Shown: positions 37,954 through 50,692 of the stretch, piece by piece | Layout: each line of letters starts with the position of its first letter | Position numbering within the stretch: the stretch's first letter is position 1 | Assembly: GCA_032209605.1 (NCBI GenBank) | Contig: JASFXZ010000009.1 | Coordinates: 21,191,553 to 21,255,552, forward strand | Direction: 5' to 3' | Length of the DNA stretch: 64,000 nt | DNA from: Mactromeris polynyma | Lineage: Eukaryota; Mollusca; Bivalvia; Venerida; Mactridae | The notes under the pieces: model-generated | Databases searched by the model: none | What the model was told of the DNA's origin: nothing | The model's input: only the letters and a program-made list of their open reading frames with translations | Program-made: the position numbers and the translations under genes

Positions 37954-38784
37954 TGTCTTAATTCCTTTACACAAGAAGGGAAGTGTTAATAAAACTGATA
38001 ACTACAGAGGGATTGCCTTCGTAGATATTTTGAGCAAATTGTATATTTCTGTTATAACAAAACGGCTGACCTTATATACTCAAGCTTATGATACAATATG
38101 TGAAATTCAATGGGGGTTCCGAAAGGGATATTCAACAATAGATAATGGGTTTATACTTTATTCAATCATTCGTAAATACTTGAGTTTGAAAGGAAAGTAA
38201 ATCTATGTAGCTTTCGTAGACTTTCAGAAAGCGTTTGACTCTGTTCATCGATGTATTGTATATGGATTTGGATATATCTGGGAGGCAAAGGGTGAGTTTA
38301 ACCATAAATTGTTTTTACTTGAATATATACAAAGACTTAAGGATCAATACATTCAAATATGGAGGACTAGATGTTCCGAGTCGAGTAAATTGTTTCATTA
38401 TGTTAACTTTAAACTTTCATATGATGTAGCAAAGTATGTACAAATTGTTGAAATTGACAAATTTAGACGTTGTATGGCTAATTTTAGAGGTTCTGCGCAT
38501 AATCTTATGATTGAAAAGGGTAGACATGTTGGTTTAGTGCAAGAGCATCGTACTTGTTCATATTGTGAAGGTTGTGTTAAAGACGAAATACATTTCTTGC
38601 TTTATGTCCCTTGTATAGCGATATACGTTCAAGATATATTCGCCATATACATCAAAACAATGCATCTATTGAAATGTTTTATATTTTAATGTCTTCACAA
38701 AACACTAACGTTGTACGTAACCTAGCTATGTACATGTTTTATGTTACAAAAGAACGAGAGCAGTACCTTTCAATAAATAACTGA
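37954..38784 (+). pseudogene. Truncated, internally deleted non-LTR (LINE) reverse transcriptase
   Basis: The frame begins LIPLHKKGS, then DNYRGI, LSKLYISVITKRL, QWGFRKGYSTIDNG, then a stop (38198-38200), then YVAFVDFQKAFDSVHR. These are RT fingers and palm motif A of LINEs. It then jumps straight to a C-terminal part: LLEYIQRLKDQYIQIW, followed by CSYCEGC...DEIHFLL, the Cys/His region common at LINE C-ends, so the rest of the palm is deleted. After a stop at 38687 a shifted frame continues with VVRNLAMYMFYVTKERE to TGA at 38784. No endonuclease remains. The 5' edge fuses to a satellite monomer with no gap, consistent with 5' truncation on insertion or with later recombination. Confidence 0.9.
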
Positions 38785-40555
38785 AATGATACACTTTTTG
38801 TTGATAACCTGTATATATACAGACAAATGACAGCTAGGACAAAACCATGACCTAACCAGTGTTCCTTGGTTACCAACCTAAGTATCATATACATTGGTAA
38901 GCAATTCCTTCCTTATTATATCTCAATCCAAACAATTTTAACTATGCTCTTTCATTAAACTACTCACACACAAAATCTCAGACAATTTGAAATTGGTTGG
39001 ATGGACTGCTGTAATAGACCAATCAGACTGCAAATGTTGATATCAAGTAATATTTTTGAAATTTCAAAACTCTGTGATTCAAACTTACAATATAAACGAA
39101 GGTGTTACACAAACTTAAATGACATACACACTGGCAGGTTATTAGCACTTAAATGACATCATATTGGTTAGAAGTTTACACCAGTATATAGATTAATGAG
39201 GCGGGAAGATGTTTGGTGACGTAATTGCTGTCACAGGATGCCGACATCGTGTTTTTTAATGCTTTGGTCTACAACAAATAGGGTTGAGCTATAATTACAT
39301 TAGAAAAAGAGGTATACTGATTTTGTATATAGTTTTCCAGTAGTTTTTTTAAATGTTTGCCTGCAAAAATGACATTTTCTTCTGGAACTAAACAATGCTT
39401 CAGACTTCAATGCAAACAAACGTGCAACGAAAACTAGGACAGTAATCGGACATTACTGGTTTCCTCTGGTGATCGGTATGCACTGATAATCACTGTCATG
39501 ACTATATTTTCACTCGGACCATTTTTACTCAGAATTTTGTTTATGATTTTACCATAAGCTGATATTGATCACTTCCTCAGGTCAGTAACAATTTTTTAAC
39601 AATATGCAGCTAATATATATACCCAGATCATTGCATCCTTTTTATTTTGTGATATTTGCCTGGTGTGATAAATGGACATATTGTCAATTCAAGACAAGAA
39701 CAACAACAACCGCACAGTTGTGTTTAAATTCCTGTCATCCATACTTGGAATTGTTTAAAATCATGTTATTATACGCCCGGACTTTACCAGACTTATTATT
39801 TTATTGGACCGAGCTTATATTGAGTGGCGGGACCAACTGCTATGTTTAACAAAGTTCTGACACTTTCATTTCAGGTGATGTGCACAAAAATTAATTAAAA
39901 ATAATTTTCTCTAAAATATATTTCGAGTGACACAAAATGTCATGTTGGTTGAGTTTTTTAAGGAGACCATAACTTTTCGTATGATCTTCAAAGTTGATAA
40001 TGTATGACAACAATATAACTATTAATAGATTTTGTGATATATTATTCTAAACACTAGTTTCATGAGAAGTTTTACATCACGAAACAATTCCAGCTTCCAC
40101 TCATTTGAAACAATGGTCTTTGACATTATATTATTATCATCAATTTATTGATTTTATTCCGGTTTGTTCAAGCCTTGGTGCTATAAAAATACTTATTATC
40201 AGAATTATGCAATATAAATAAAAGCTGAAACCAAGATTGTTCACGTTTATATCCATCAATGAAAGGTTCACCTTGCAGTTGTAGTATCGCAGTCATAATG
40301 TTTATGAAGCAGACTTGTTCTATTTCACTATGAATATTATTCAATCAGTATTCACTTTTCAGTTCAGTGATTTAGTGTCATAATTTTGCATCTAGAGCAA
40401 ATTAACTGGTCGGACGGTATATTTTGGACAACTTTGTATGTGGTTGACAGTAATGCATTCATAAATATTGTGGACAAGGTGGAAATAATTTAGTCATTTA
40501 CATGTAAGCGGTATAGTCAGCTGTCATTTATTCAATCCCATTTCTACAACTAATA
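38785..40555. other. Intergenic DNA
   Basis: No exon or repeat array was seen. The satellite does not resume after the LINE. Confidence 0.4.
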
Positions 40556-41225
40556 TAAGGAAGTTCAACATTTATAATAATAACAACAGGGCCATGAATG
40601 CCATGATGGCCCTGTATCGCTCTTTTGAGACCATGCCCCCTAGCAATCATGGTCTTTAACAAATAACATGATTTGCAGAAGAAAGTCACCCAAGGATGTC
40701 ATAAAGACATTTTGATCAAATTTCATGTACCAGGTTGAAAATGTGACCTATGTTTTACTATGATATGTTGACCTAGTTTTTGACCCAATGTGACCCAGTT
40801 TCAAACAGGACCTATGTGTAATAGAAACATACATTTTGCCCCCAAGTTTCATAAAAATGGAACAATGTGGTCTCTAGAGAGTAAACAAGACTAAAAGTGC
40901 AAACATAATGAAATATGACATATTTTGATAACACTCTAGACTTGCAAGTACGATCTGGTCCAAATCAAACTTACCCATAGATCTTACAGGTATGCACATT
41001 CTGTTTAAATATGATTAGGACTTGTGGAGAAATGAAAGAGCTAGAGTGTAAACATGGTTGTATATGGCATTTTTGTAATACAAGGGCCATAACTCTGGAT
41101 CTAGTAGACAGATTTGGCCCATAATTGAAACTGGCCAAGAACTGATGGCCATATAGACATTATTCCATGTTTGATTACGATTGCTCAAGGAATGTGGATT
41201 ATAGAGTGTAAACAATTAAATAGCA
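40556..41225. repeat. Dispersed bivalve-type repeat
   Basis: Starts near a hairpin 'agggccat...atggccct' (40588-40613). It continues with 'ttgatcaaatttcatgtacc', 'gtgacctatgttt', 'caagtttcataaaaatgg' and 'caagggccataactctgg' (41079 onward). Repeated phrases about tolerant spacing and 'gagagtaaacaa'/'gagtgtaaaca' indicate a worn repeat. This vocabulary is common in bivalve genomes (recollection, not searched). Confidence 0.5.
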
Positions 41226-42689
41226 GATGACAGATGGGCTGACAGCTAAAGATCTAAATAGCTCATCATTGAGCACTTTGTGTTGTAAAAAAGCAAGAAA
41301 ACTGCCATGTTGCAATTTGCTTAAGGTTCTGATCCTTTCTGGCAACTTCAAGTATAATTGTACAACAGTTAAAGTAAGTGTAGAAAATATGATAAAAAGT
41401 AATTTACCTGCTATCTTAGGTCTCTGATTCCCAACTATACCATTTGTCCATCATTCCACACCAAACATTCCACATTGTGGTTGTAGTACATGGAGAAAAT
41501 AAACCAAAACATGTTTTAAGCAATACATATAAACCAAGATACTGTGCGAGTGTCTGCTTCATTCCGTAAACTAAATAAGGAATAACATAAATAAAAATAA
41601 TATATGGGTGTAATATTTATGACATTCTTATCTAAATGATTAATATATTAGTTATATACAAAATTTCTGATATCTACACTATTGATAACTTAACATATTG
41701 ATATCTACACTACAAGCTTCATAACCAAACCCATAACACTGACAGCCACATGGAACCATCTTGGTAAGAGAACTTATAGACAAAGAGTTTTCAGAAGTGA
41801 TGTATTGGTCATTGTCAAAAGATACATGGAGTGGACCATTGGGTTACAACCATGTTACATTATCCCAGGAGGAAACTGAATCAGCATAAACAAGTGAATC
41901 ATGTGCACAAGTTGAATAGACGAACACATCAAAAAAGAAAGATGTTCCTACAGCAAGGATATGTGAAATCTGTATTTTATATACAAACACACAATGGAGA
42001 AGGGATAAAGGGAGAGCACTCTGGAAGGGATAACGGGACAGAACTTGTGTCAATAAACAAAAAACATGTCGTTCACAAATAACACAGAGGCCAACAGAAA
42101 AATCTCCTCTCAAGAAAGATACACACATACAGGTAAGGGGGTATGTACTGACCTTTGTTTAAATGTATAATAGATTCACACAAGAAAGATAATCAGTAAA
42201 TTTGTAATCTGATCATTCATCAGAATTATATAAGTATGTTCATGATATCAATAAGCAGCAAAAATGCAATATTAATACAAACTCCTAAATGAGGCTAGAG
42301 GACTAACGACTTCTCTGCCTAACCTTGTATACTGGAAATGACCATATGACCCTTAATCACAACCTTAAAGTAAACCTAAATCCCTAAAACATTAAGACCC
42401 TGAACCTTAAATAATTTAAAAAAAGTAAATGAAAAGTTGAAGAGTCTTTGATAGTTGATAGCTAATCTGAGGTTAATATCAAGGTGTAAAATTGAAATTG
42501 TCTAACTGCCTATTTATAAACAAGCAGATAGAGTTTCCACACCTCAATATTCCTAAGGGAAACAGAGTTTGCATTGAACATGACCTTATTTAAATTGAAT
42601 AGTTGAAAGGATAAATTATGGCCGCTATGAGCTTCAGACCATAACCGCTCCTTTATGCAAGAATAAGATATATGCAGATAAAGTATTTG
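41226..42689. other. Unassigned DNA
   Basis: No firm gene. A donor-like 'CATACAG/gtaagg' (+) at about 42132 follows an open, Lys/Arg-rich stretch, but no acceptor was found. At 41668-41711 'gatatctacacta' occurs twice. Confidence 0.3.
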
Positions 42690-43060
42690 GAATAATTTTA
42701 ATGAAATTTTGATGCCAAAAAAGTTCCGAAAAGTTCCTTAACCTAAACCTCAATATGAAAGTTTAGTATTAAATAGTTTCAAAATTATCCACTAAACCTA
42801 CCATGCACTTAAATTGAAATTTTGATGCGAAATAAGTTCCACATGTTTCTTTAAATGAACCCTAATATGCAATTTTGAGTAAAATTAGGTTCCAAAAAGT
42901 TCCCTAAACCTATCTTAACCCTAATAGCTGACATTTTAATACAACAATAAGTTAATGAAATAGTTATAAGATTATTGAAATCCTAAGTGAGGTTATTTGC
43001 TGCTTGAAATTTTGAAGCATTAAGTGCCGAGTTCTGAAAGGTCCATAAACCTCATTACCA
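42690..43060. repeat. Very degenerate tandem repeat
   Basis: Four worn copies of a theme 'tgaaattttgatgc.aaaaag' + 'ttcc...aacctaaacc' near 42700, 42815, 42880 and 43005, spaced about 65-125 bp. Copies are too diverged for exact boundaries. Confidence 0.35.
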
Positions 43061-43167
43061 TGTTCAATATGTCTTCATTTAACCAACTTAGCATGAAATT
43101 TGGAATAGGGTCTGGCCGAAAGTGGTTGCCATATGATGCAAGTCCAGAATACCCTTAAATGACACCT

Positions 43168-43231
43168 AAACAAAACAATTACACAAGAAAAATAATCATA
43201 AACAAAACAATTACACAAGAAAAATAATCAT
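43168..43231. repeat. Perfect 32-bp tandem duplication
   Basis: 'aaacaaaacaattacacaag' followed by 'aaaaataatcat' occurs twice without a gap (43168-43199 and 43200-43231) and without a mismatch, so it is recent. Confidence 0.9.
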
Positions 43232-43940
43232 GGTTACATAAACCCTAACTCAAAGTTTTGTAGCTACTTTTAAGCAAATTCAAAAATTCTCAAATAAATT
43301 TAAATTAAAAATATTTAAATAAATCGATTAAACAGTCAAGAGGAAACTGAAACCATGAACATACTTTCTACATATCTGCCAAATGTTACATAAACAGTTT
43401 GTTTTCTGATAAATAAGCTTGTAATTACTTATTCTCACCGTGTGTAACATTTCCCCATTTTTCCATCATTTCGCACAATTTGCATAGATACTAAAATGAT
43501 ATTCCTGCATAAAATTATCGTAAATCATGTAATTCAGCTGGGCAATAAAGAAGAAAAGTCTAGATAATAAAAGATCATCCTATTTAAGACTCTGGCTTTA
43601 TATGTATGGTGAGATAGGCTTGGAGACAGATCAGTGAATTACATCTCGACAAAGAACAAGAACTGAGCATACATCAATGATCAAAGATCAATGTTAAATG
43701 TAGACAAGAAAGGGGACAATGACCAACACAAACCAATACATTGACCATAGGTTACCAAACTGACACAGAATTCAGTTGAAAAGCATTCAGAATCATTAAA
43801 ATGGCAACAAAGTATGCACAAAGAAATCAAGAATATACCACAGAACTAAAACATAAACAAATCAACAGTTCTTAAACTCAATACAAATAGTACACAATCC
43901 GTACACTACATTTATCTACAGATATACTAGCTCTAAATGT

Positions 43941-44010
43941 TGAGGGGTGAAAGCGGAACCAGTCTTTCTGTATTGTAAGATACAAGATTGATTTCGCTTT
44001 CATCCCCTCA
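43941..44010. ncRNA. pre-miRNA-like hairpin candidate
   Basis: A 70-nt sequence in which 'tgaggggtgaaagcggaacc' + 'agtctt' pairs with 'aagattgatttcgctttcat' + 'cccctca'. I count about 30 base pairs with one bulged base, one C-A mismatch and G-U pairs, a further GTAT/ATAC pair and a small loop. Size and shape fit an animal miRNA precursor, on either strand. I do not recognise a known miRNA seed. A tiny MITE is the main alternative. Confidence 0.35.
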
Positions 44011-44592
44011 AATTATTGCTCAGGAGGCAAGGGGCGCAAATCCCTTTTCAGATTCTTCTCAATGTGTTTTAGTAAGCATACTGGTATTATAATAATATCA
44101 TAAAATATCATTGTGCCAAAATTGAAGAACTGCCTTGGCCTTGCATATTGGTTATACCAGGTAAAATAAACTAACAGCTTCAATTGTAGTACTATTCATG
44201 GTAATTGTAATATTATATTTTTCAATTGCATTTTAATCATTATTTCTAAATGAAATGAAATAACTTCAAACTCACGAGTTCCAGGAAAATGACATTTCAC
44301 AGCCAGCTTCATTCTGATTGGATGATAGCAATTGAACATCAAAACTACTCATTCACACAAAACCTGAAAATATATACACACCAAATTCTAAATAATTCCA
44401 ACAAAAGAAGTAACAATGCAAGGAAGACTGGTTGCATTTAGGTAATATAGAACATGTTATTACAGTATTCAATAATACAGCAGTCAGTTGACCATACAAA
44501 TTCTGGGTTGCCTACCAGTACTAACCACTGTCGTTTTTCTGCAAGGAACCACTAACTTCCCAGCATGTATTAGAGGTATAGTATTAATGACC

Positions 44593-44706
44593 TCAAACAC
44601 AGGACCAAAATACTAAGTCAAATGAGAACAGACAATGACATGAAGTATTAGTACTGTTAGACTCGGTTGAACCCATTCTAGAGGGATCACAGCTGTCTTC
44701 CTCATT
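44593..44706 (-). CDS. Candidate last coding exon (minus strand), function unknown
   Basis: On the minus strand a good tract and acceptor 'gtttatattttcag' is followed by 37 open codons and TGA. The peptide starts NEEDSCDPSRMGSTESNSTN, then TSCHC, then a hydrophobic end. The acidic, Ser/Asn-rich start resembles a disordered C-terminus. It enters in phase 0. No exon in that phase was identified immediately upstream, so membership in the same gene as the 49-57 kb candidates is unproven. Confidence 0.4.
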   Translation of the reverse strand, partial: NEEDSCDPSRMGSTESNSTNTSCHCLFSFDLVFWSCV

Positions 44707-45424
44707 CTGAAAATATAAACAGTGTAATTTTAAGGTACATCAACAAATAACAAATGTTCGAGAGTTAAAAGAACTAACAAACATAAAAATAGAGCTGAAA
44801 CATATCTTGTCAATGAAGCTGAATGATGATGAAGAAATGAACATGGATGACATGATTGTTGAATGTGGTCAACAGAGAGTTATGCCAGTGGCAACATGAT
44901 AAATGGTCAGGGAAGGAGGATGCAATAATGTGTGGTTACTTTAACAGATTCCTGTTTTCAAAGGACAAACTGACATAGAAATCAATGTGACCTACAGAAT
45001 AGCAATAATTCCTAACAGTAATTCATTTATGCTGATGTGCATTAACCACTAGCAGATCCAGGGGGCACATCCGTCATCCCCCTAAAATTCCACAACCTTA
45101 CAAATAACTATGAGTATAAATACGAAAATATACAGAGATCTTTAAATAAGCAATTTTCAAATAAGCGATTTTGATTTATTGAAGCAATATGATGATGTTT
45201 ATAAACAAAGAAACAGTCATTGTCATTTTATATGGCTTGAACAAAACCAAAATTGACCAAAAATTTATGCTCCCCAAATCCGAATCCCAGATCTGCCCTT
45301 GCATACAGGACATGGAAGTAAAATTAATGTTAGCTGATTGATATTGACACAAGGGTCATAATTCTAGATCAATACTAGCTTACAGGATTCATTTTAGGTG
45401 AAAATGAAAAATATACCCTTATCC

Positions 45425-45480
45425 TGAGACTTGAATGCTCAGTCCTGTGCTCTACCAACTTACCCTACCAAACAGGAATA
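45425..45480 (-). other. tRNA-derived relic
   Basis: The minus strand contains 'agttggtagagcacagg' (A-box/D-arm-like) followed about 10 bases later by 'cattcaagtctcagg' (B-box/T-arm-like). Spacing suits a tRNA-derived SINE head, but the acceptor stem is lost. Confidence 0.35.
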
Positions 45481-46370
45481 TCATGATTATAATGTATCAT
45501 TTTTCATCATTATACAATTGCATATAAATGCATGTTATGCAAAATTAATAGGGTTGTTCATTTTTAAAACAGTTATGACCAATGTTAGAACCTGCTGTTT
45601 TATGTTCTTAATGTCATCTGACAGTACCATTCAATAATTGCTGTGCATACTGTATGGACAAGGTCCCATTGTTGCAGTTAAAGCATTAAATGTGACATTT
45701 AAGTTGTGATAACCACTAAGCATGTTTCTGGACTCAAACATTAGACCTCATAAATGAATGCCAAGTACAAGATACTACACAACAGTATATTTTAACCACT
45801 CAAACAGTTACTCAAGATATTGCTATGAATAACGAATAGAGAAATTTCAGTAAATGAGATTACTTGAGTATGACATCCATAACACTTGCACTGATATGTT
45901 GCATGCACATCAAATCTTCACTTATATTCTATTCCCATTATGTAATATTAAAGGCACAAAGGTAAAAATATTCCACATATGAATTATCATATACCTTTTA
46001 CTCGGAACGTTTTACCTAAAATTAAGACAAATTATTAAATTGCCATAATGTACTTAAGGGCTTATCAAAACCAATACTTAGCCATTGCCATTGATACAAT
46101 GTCCATATTTGTATGACCCAGAAAACATAATACTTGGTCAAGTATGTTGTATGCCCGATATCAACTTTTAATTTTAATATTCCTATAGAAATAAATAAGA
46201 TTCTGAAAAACCAAACTGTTAACACAATACACATTTTGACAGTGAAGGAAAAAAAGCTTTCACCACATAATTCTTTAGTGCTCTATATGATAGCGCTAAC
46301 CAGAACCCTCTATTCTCCATTATTGGAGCCAAATATCAGCCCCTGATTCCCCCACCAAAATAGTATATTT

Positions 46371-46537
46371 TCCCAATTCAAATTTAATTTTTCCCTCTGA
46401 GCCAAAGCAATACTTGCAAAGAACTTTCCCAATTCAAATTTAATTTTTCCCTCTGAGCCAAAGCAATACTTGCAAAGAACTTTCCAAATTCAAATTTAAT
46501 TTTTCCCCCTGAGCCAAAGCAATACTTGCAAAGAACT
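46371..46537. repeat. 56-bp tandem repeat, three copies
   Basis: Units start at 46371, 46427 and 46483, each 'tcccaattcaaatttaattt' through 'caatacttgcaaagaact'. The third differs by two bases. Confidence 0.95.
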
Positions 46538-47261
46538 ATTTTATCTACAAAAATACAATGTTCTAAAAATCAGACATAATATCTGATACATTTTTGTGTT
46601 TTGTTTATCAATGCGCCCAACTGTATGAGGATTATTGTATGTCTAAACCAATTTGACCTTGACCATGCTAACAATATTATATGCACTACGTCCATGTCAA
46701 TTTCTGTCATGTTATACTCAAGAATTTGGCCTTGTTGTATGCATAATATCAATTATTATCTTACTGTACCTATTTAAATAGTAGGATATTTTATCCATTC
46801 TATCACACAATATTTACATGACCATTCTAAGGAATAGAGCAATTTTCAAAATTTCATCTTCATATGAAGATGGGTTTACACAGCCTGATATGCTGTATGT
46901 GCAATATCAAATATAGAAACTCCATTTCCTCCATACAAGTTGTAAGACCTATTCCATCAACCAACATGACTGACATTATACACTGATGGGTTTCATTAAA
47001 TTTGACTCACTTTGGGTTTTCTCTAAAGCAGTGAACATTAGGAAGGAATAGTTCATGGATATTCAATTTGTGATTATACAAGACAGACTGGAAAGAATGC
47101 ACTGTGTTTGAACTTTCAAGTTTTGTTTTGTGAATTAATGTTACATTCTTTGTACTTCTCTTTCTCCAATTGTAATGTTATTACAAGTTGTGACAGTGAC
47201 ATCAGTTTGATAATATGAGGTCAATCTGTTGTAAGAACAAGAGTGCCAAACTGTCACAAAA

Positions 47262-48080
47262 TACGCCCGTTATAAGTCAGAGCTCATAGTTAAAACAAGA
47301 CAAATTTTAGGAAATTTCTAAAATCAATGGGTGGTAACTCCTGGGTGACATGAGCGATATGACTGGTTATCGAACTTGGCCGAGATATTATGCCCACAAA
47401 CATTTTCACCTAGTTTGACTTAGTGAGCGGACAAGGCTAATTTGGCCAATTTTGGATAATTCAAGGGCCATCATTTCGAAGTACCATGGGCGGTGTGGCT
47501 GGTTATCGAACTTGGCCGAGATATTATGTCCACAAACATTTTCACAAAGTTTGGTAAAGATCGGATGAAAACTGTTTGACTTAGAGAGCGGTCAAGGCTA
47601 ATTTTGCCAATTTTGGATAATTCAAGGGCAATAATTCAGAAGTGCCTTGGGGCAATGTGGCTGGTTATCAAACTTGGCCGAGATATTATGCCCACAAACA
47701 TTTTCACCAAGTTAGGTGGAGATCGGATGAAAACTCTTTGACTTAGAGAGCGGACACGGCTAATTTGGCCAATTTTGGATAATTCAAGGGCCATAATTCC
47801 ATAGTGCCTGGGGCGATGTGGCTGGTTATCGAACTTGGCCAAGATAGTATGCCGTAAACATTTTTTACAAAGTTTGGTAAAGATTGGATGAAAACTCTTT
47901 GACTTAGAGAGCGGACACGGTTAATTTGACGAATTTTGGATAATTCAAAGGCCATAATTCAGAAGTGCCTGAGGGATGTGGCTGGTTATCAAACTTGGCC
48001 GAGATATTATGCCCACAAACATTTTCACAAAGTTTGATAAAGATCGGATGAAAACTCTTTGACTTAGAGAGCGGAAACCA
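47262..48080. repeat. 161-bp tandem repeat, five copies
   Basis: 'ctggttatcgaacttggccg' recurs at 47363, 47499, 47661, 47822 and 47982 (steps 136, 162, 161, 160), with 'agatattatgcccacaaaca', 'gatcggatgaaaactctttg' and 'attcaagggccataattc' in each unit. The first unit lacks about 25 bp. Minus-strand open frames here reflect the repeat. Similar units are widespread in bivalve DNA from memory. Confidence 0.9.
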
Positions 48081-49093
48081 TGTGGACGCCGCCAACATGT
48101 CAGTTAAATGTAAAGTTATAAAAAGCAAACCATATCTAAGTTTGAAATTGTTCAAGCAATAGTTTCCCACCCCCTAACCATACATACCCATGTAAGTCAT
48201 AATTATACTGTTTCTATTAAACACAACATATTTCAAACATACATGTAATCTGATGAGTAATCAATTTTCACAAATATAGCTATGTTTTTAAAACATGTAA
48301 ACCCCAGTCTTGCACTGATAGAGCAAAGAAACAATGTTCATTATGTAAGCATAAAGCTTTTGTGTTATATGGATTTACCAGCAAAGAGCTTTAACAACTC
48401 TTCCAGGTACATTGAGTATGTACCCATTTCCTGATAACCTTGCATGTAATTATAAAGTTTAACTCAATAATTGTTCCAATATTGTATGACTACATTAGCC
48501 AATGAGAGCTTTATCAGTGTGTCAGTGTCAATATTTTCAAAAGCTTTTCACCTGTACTGTTTGTCTGATCGTCAGTGATCACATGGCTTGAAGTTTAATG
48601 GTGTACATTTATGTGTTGTTCTGATTAAAGAATTTGGGGAGCAAATGTTTTACTTGATGACTTCCCCATACATAGAATCAAAACTCAGTTTGCACTTACA
48701 TAAATGATTTATAGAAGCAATCATCTCCCATAAAACAGCACTATTTCACATCTTGAAAAAAAGCTCTGCTACCAAGTGATATTAAGTTATACACTATTTT
48801 CAAACTTAACACAAAAATATGGTTAAAAGAAAGCTGGAAAGTAATTACAGATTACATTTACATCCCAAACAATTTCCAGCATAAAATAATTTGGAATAAA
48901 AAAATAAGCTTATAGTCTGGAAAGCTTTTATACAATGGTAAAATTCTATGTTCATGTTCCTTACATATAAATTTTAACACAGTTTTTTGAGTTGTATGTT
49001 TTTACAAAAATCTGTTTATAACTTTTCTATCTTTTTAAACCTTTTATTTCTAAACCTTCATATTCTTATACTCTTTGCCTATCAGGCATTCCT
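48081..49093. other. Unassigned AT-rich DNA
   Basis: No exon pair and no repeat array was seen. Confidence 0.35.
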
Positions 49094-49176
49094 CTATTGA
49101 GTCTCATGTAAAGATTTGCCTCTCCCTCCAGCCGAAGTTATACATTTAGTTGATAACAAATCAGCTAATTTTGTGA
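49094..49176 (-). CDS. Candidate terminal exon (minus strand), function unknown
   Basis: Acceptor 'gttctttacag' is followed, after two carried-in bases, by 26 codons and TAG: TKLADLLSTKCITSAGG, then RGKSLHETQ. Its entry phase (needs one base) is exactly what the 64-nt exon copies at 49837-52031 leave, so a splice from any one of them into this exon keeps an open frame to the stop. No donor precedes the stop. The product is not recognised. Confidence 0.4.
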
Positions 49177-49836
49177 CTGTAAAGAACAATGCAAGGAGCT
49201 TGTGTTGTTTCTTCTTTCATATTAAATATTATTTTGAGGAACACACATTTACCATACATTGACTGAATGTGGAAGCATTTCAGAGTGATATGTTTGTTAT
49301 TAAAAATGATATCAACAAAAACTCAGCTCTCGTAACAAATGATTATTATTTAGACTAATTTTGAACCCAACGATAGCTACAAACCGAGATCAATGAGATC
49401 AAAAATGGTTGTAGTTTATATTAATTTTGTAATGTAGCCAATCTATAGAGGGTGTCCTGAAAAGGACAGTTGGTCGACAATGAAGTTGTGTCCCTAAAAG
49501 GACAGTTTTGTGACAATTGAGTAGTGTCCTTAAAAGGACAGTTTTTTGTCAATCGAGAAGTTGTCCTAAAAAGGATAGTTTTTTTGTCAATCGAGAAGTT
49601 GTCCTAAAAAGGACAGTTTTTTGTCAATCGAGAAGTTGTCCTAAACAGGTCAGTTTTTTTGTCAATCGAGAAGTTGTCCTTAAAAGGACAGTTTTTGTCC
49701 TGAGAAGGACAGTTTTGTGACATTCTATAGAGAGGTGTAAATTTATTTTACACAAAGGCCAAAATTTGAAAGTCCCCAGTCAAGAACAAGACGCTGCCTA
49801 TTCGAATAGAAAGAAAAAATACTATAAAGGACTCAC

Positions 49837-49900
49837 CTATCCAAACAGAGAAATTAGGTTCGAATAGATGTTCAGCCACATTACAGCATTGCCTCACATC
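49837..49900 (-). CDS. 64-nt exon copy 6 in transcript order (E type)
   Basis: Minus strand: acceptor 'gagctgcctgtcag' and donor 'ATAG/gtgagt'. Open frame DVRQCCNVAEHLFEPNFSVWI plus one base is shown here in parts: DVRQCCNVAEHL, FE, PNFSVWI. It enters in phase 0, or in phase 2 through the alternative acceptor six bases in ('gtgag'). Same sequence as the copy at 50232. Confidence 0.5.
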
Positions 49901-50231
49901 CTGACAGGCAGCTCAAAATAAATTGATCTCATTGTCAATGTACATTGTGTATTCAATCTGATTTCAGCTCCCATTTAATAAACAACAGTCTAAGTAAACA
50001 CTATTTGGACAGTTTTTTTGTCAATTGAGAAGTTGTCCTAAAAAGGACAGTTTTTTTGTCAATCGATAAGTTGTCCTTAAAATGACAGTTTTTGTCATGA
50101 GAAGGACAGTTTTGTGACATTCTATAGAGAGGTGTAAATTTATTTTACACAGGCCAAAATTTGAAAGTCCCCAGTCAAGAACAAGACGCTGCCTATTCAA
50201 ATAGAAAAAACAAATACTATAAAGGACTCAC

Positions 50232-50295
50232 CTATCCAAACAGAGAAATTAGGTTCGAATAGATGTTCAGCCACATTACAGCATTGCCTCACATC
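50232..50295 (-). CDS. 64-nt exon copy 5 (E type)
   Basis: Identical in the exon to the copy at 49837, with the same acceptor and donor. Confidence 0.5.
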
Positions 50296-50628
50296 CTGAC
50301 AGGCAGCTCAAAATAAATTGATCTCATTGTCAATGTACATTGTGTATTCAATCTGATTTCAGCTCCCATTTAATAAACAACAGTCTAAGTAAACACTATT
50401 TGGACAGTTTTTTTGTCAATTGAGAAGTTGTCCTAAAAAGGACAGTTTTTTTGTCAATCGAGAAGTTGTCCTTAAAAGGACAGTTTTTGTCCTGAGAAGG
50501 ACAGTTTTGTGACATTCTATAGAGAGGTGTAAATTTATTTTACACAAAGGCCAAAATTTGAAAGTCCCCAGTCAAGAACAAGACGCTGCCTATTCGAATA
50601 GAAAAAACAAATACTATAAAGGACTCAC

Positions 50629-50692
50629 CTATCCAAACAGAGAAATTAAGTTCGAATAGATGTTCAGCCACATTACAACATTGCCTCACATC
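50629..50692 (-). CDS. 64-nt exon copy 4 (variant E type)
   Basis: Open, same splice sites. Two base changes relative to the E type; one is silent and one replaces Pro by Leu (HLFEL in place of HLFEP). Confidence 0.5.

Noticed and set aside
41844..42128. 94-codon minus-strand frame, Cys/Val/Phe-rich
   Set aside because: The opposite strand is open over most of the same stretch, there is no acceptor, and composition resembles non-coding DNA.
42690..43060. Interstitial telomeric repeat (cctaaaccctaa-like strings)
   Set aside because: The strings are irregular and embedded in a longer worn unit. No run of TTAGGG or TTTAGGG is present.
47636..48170. Three overlapping minus-strand frames of 68-88 codons
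   Set aside because: They are translations of the 161-bp tandem repeat, recurring with the unit.
49517..49720. 67-codon + strand frame with CQSRSCPK repeats
   Set aside because: Translated 38-bp minisatellite.
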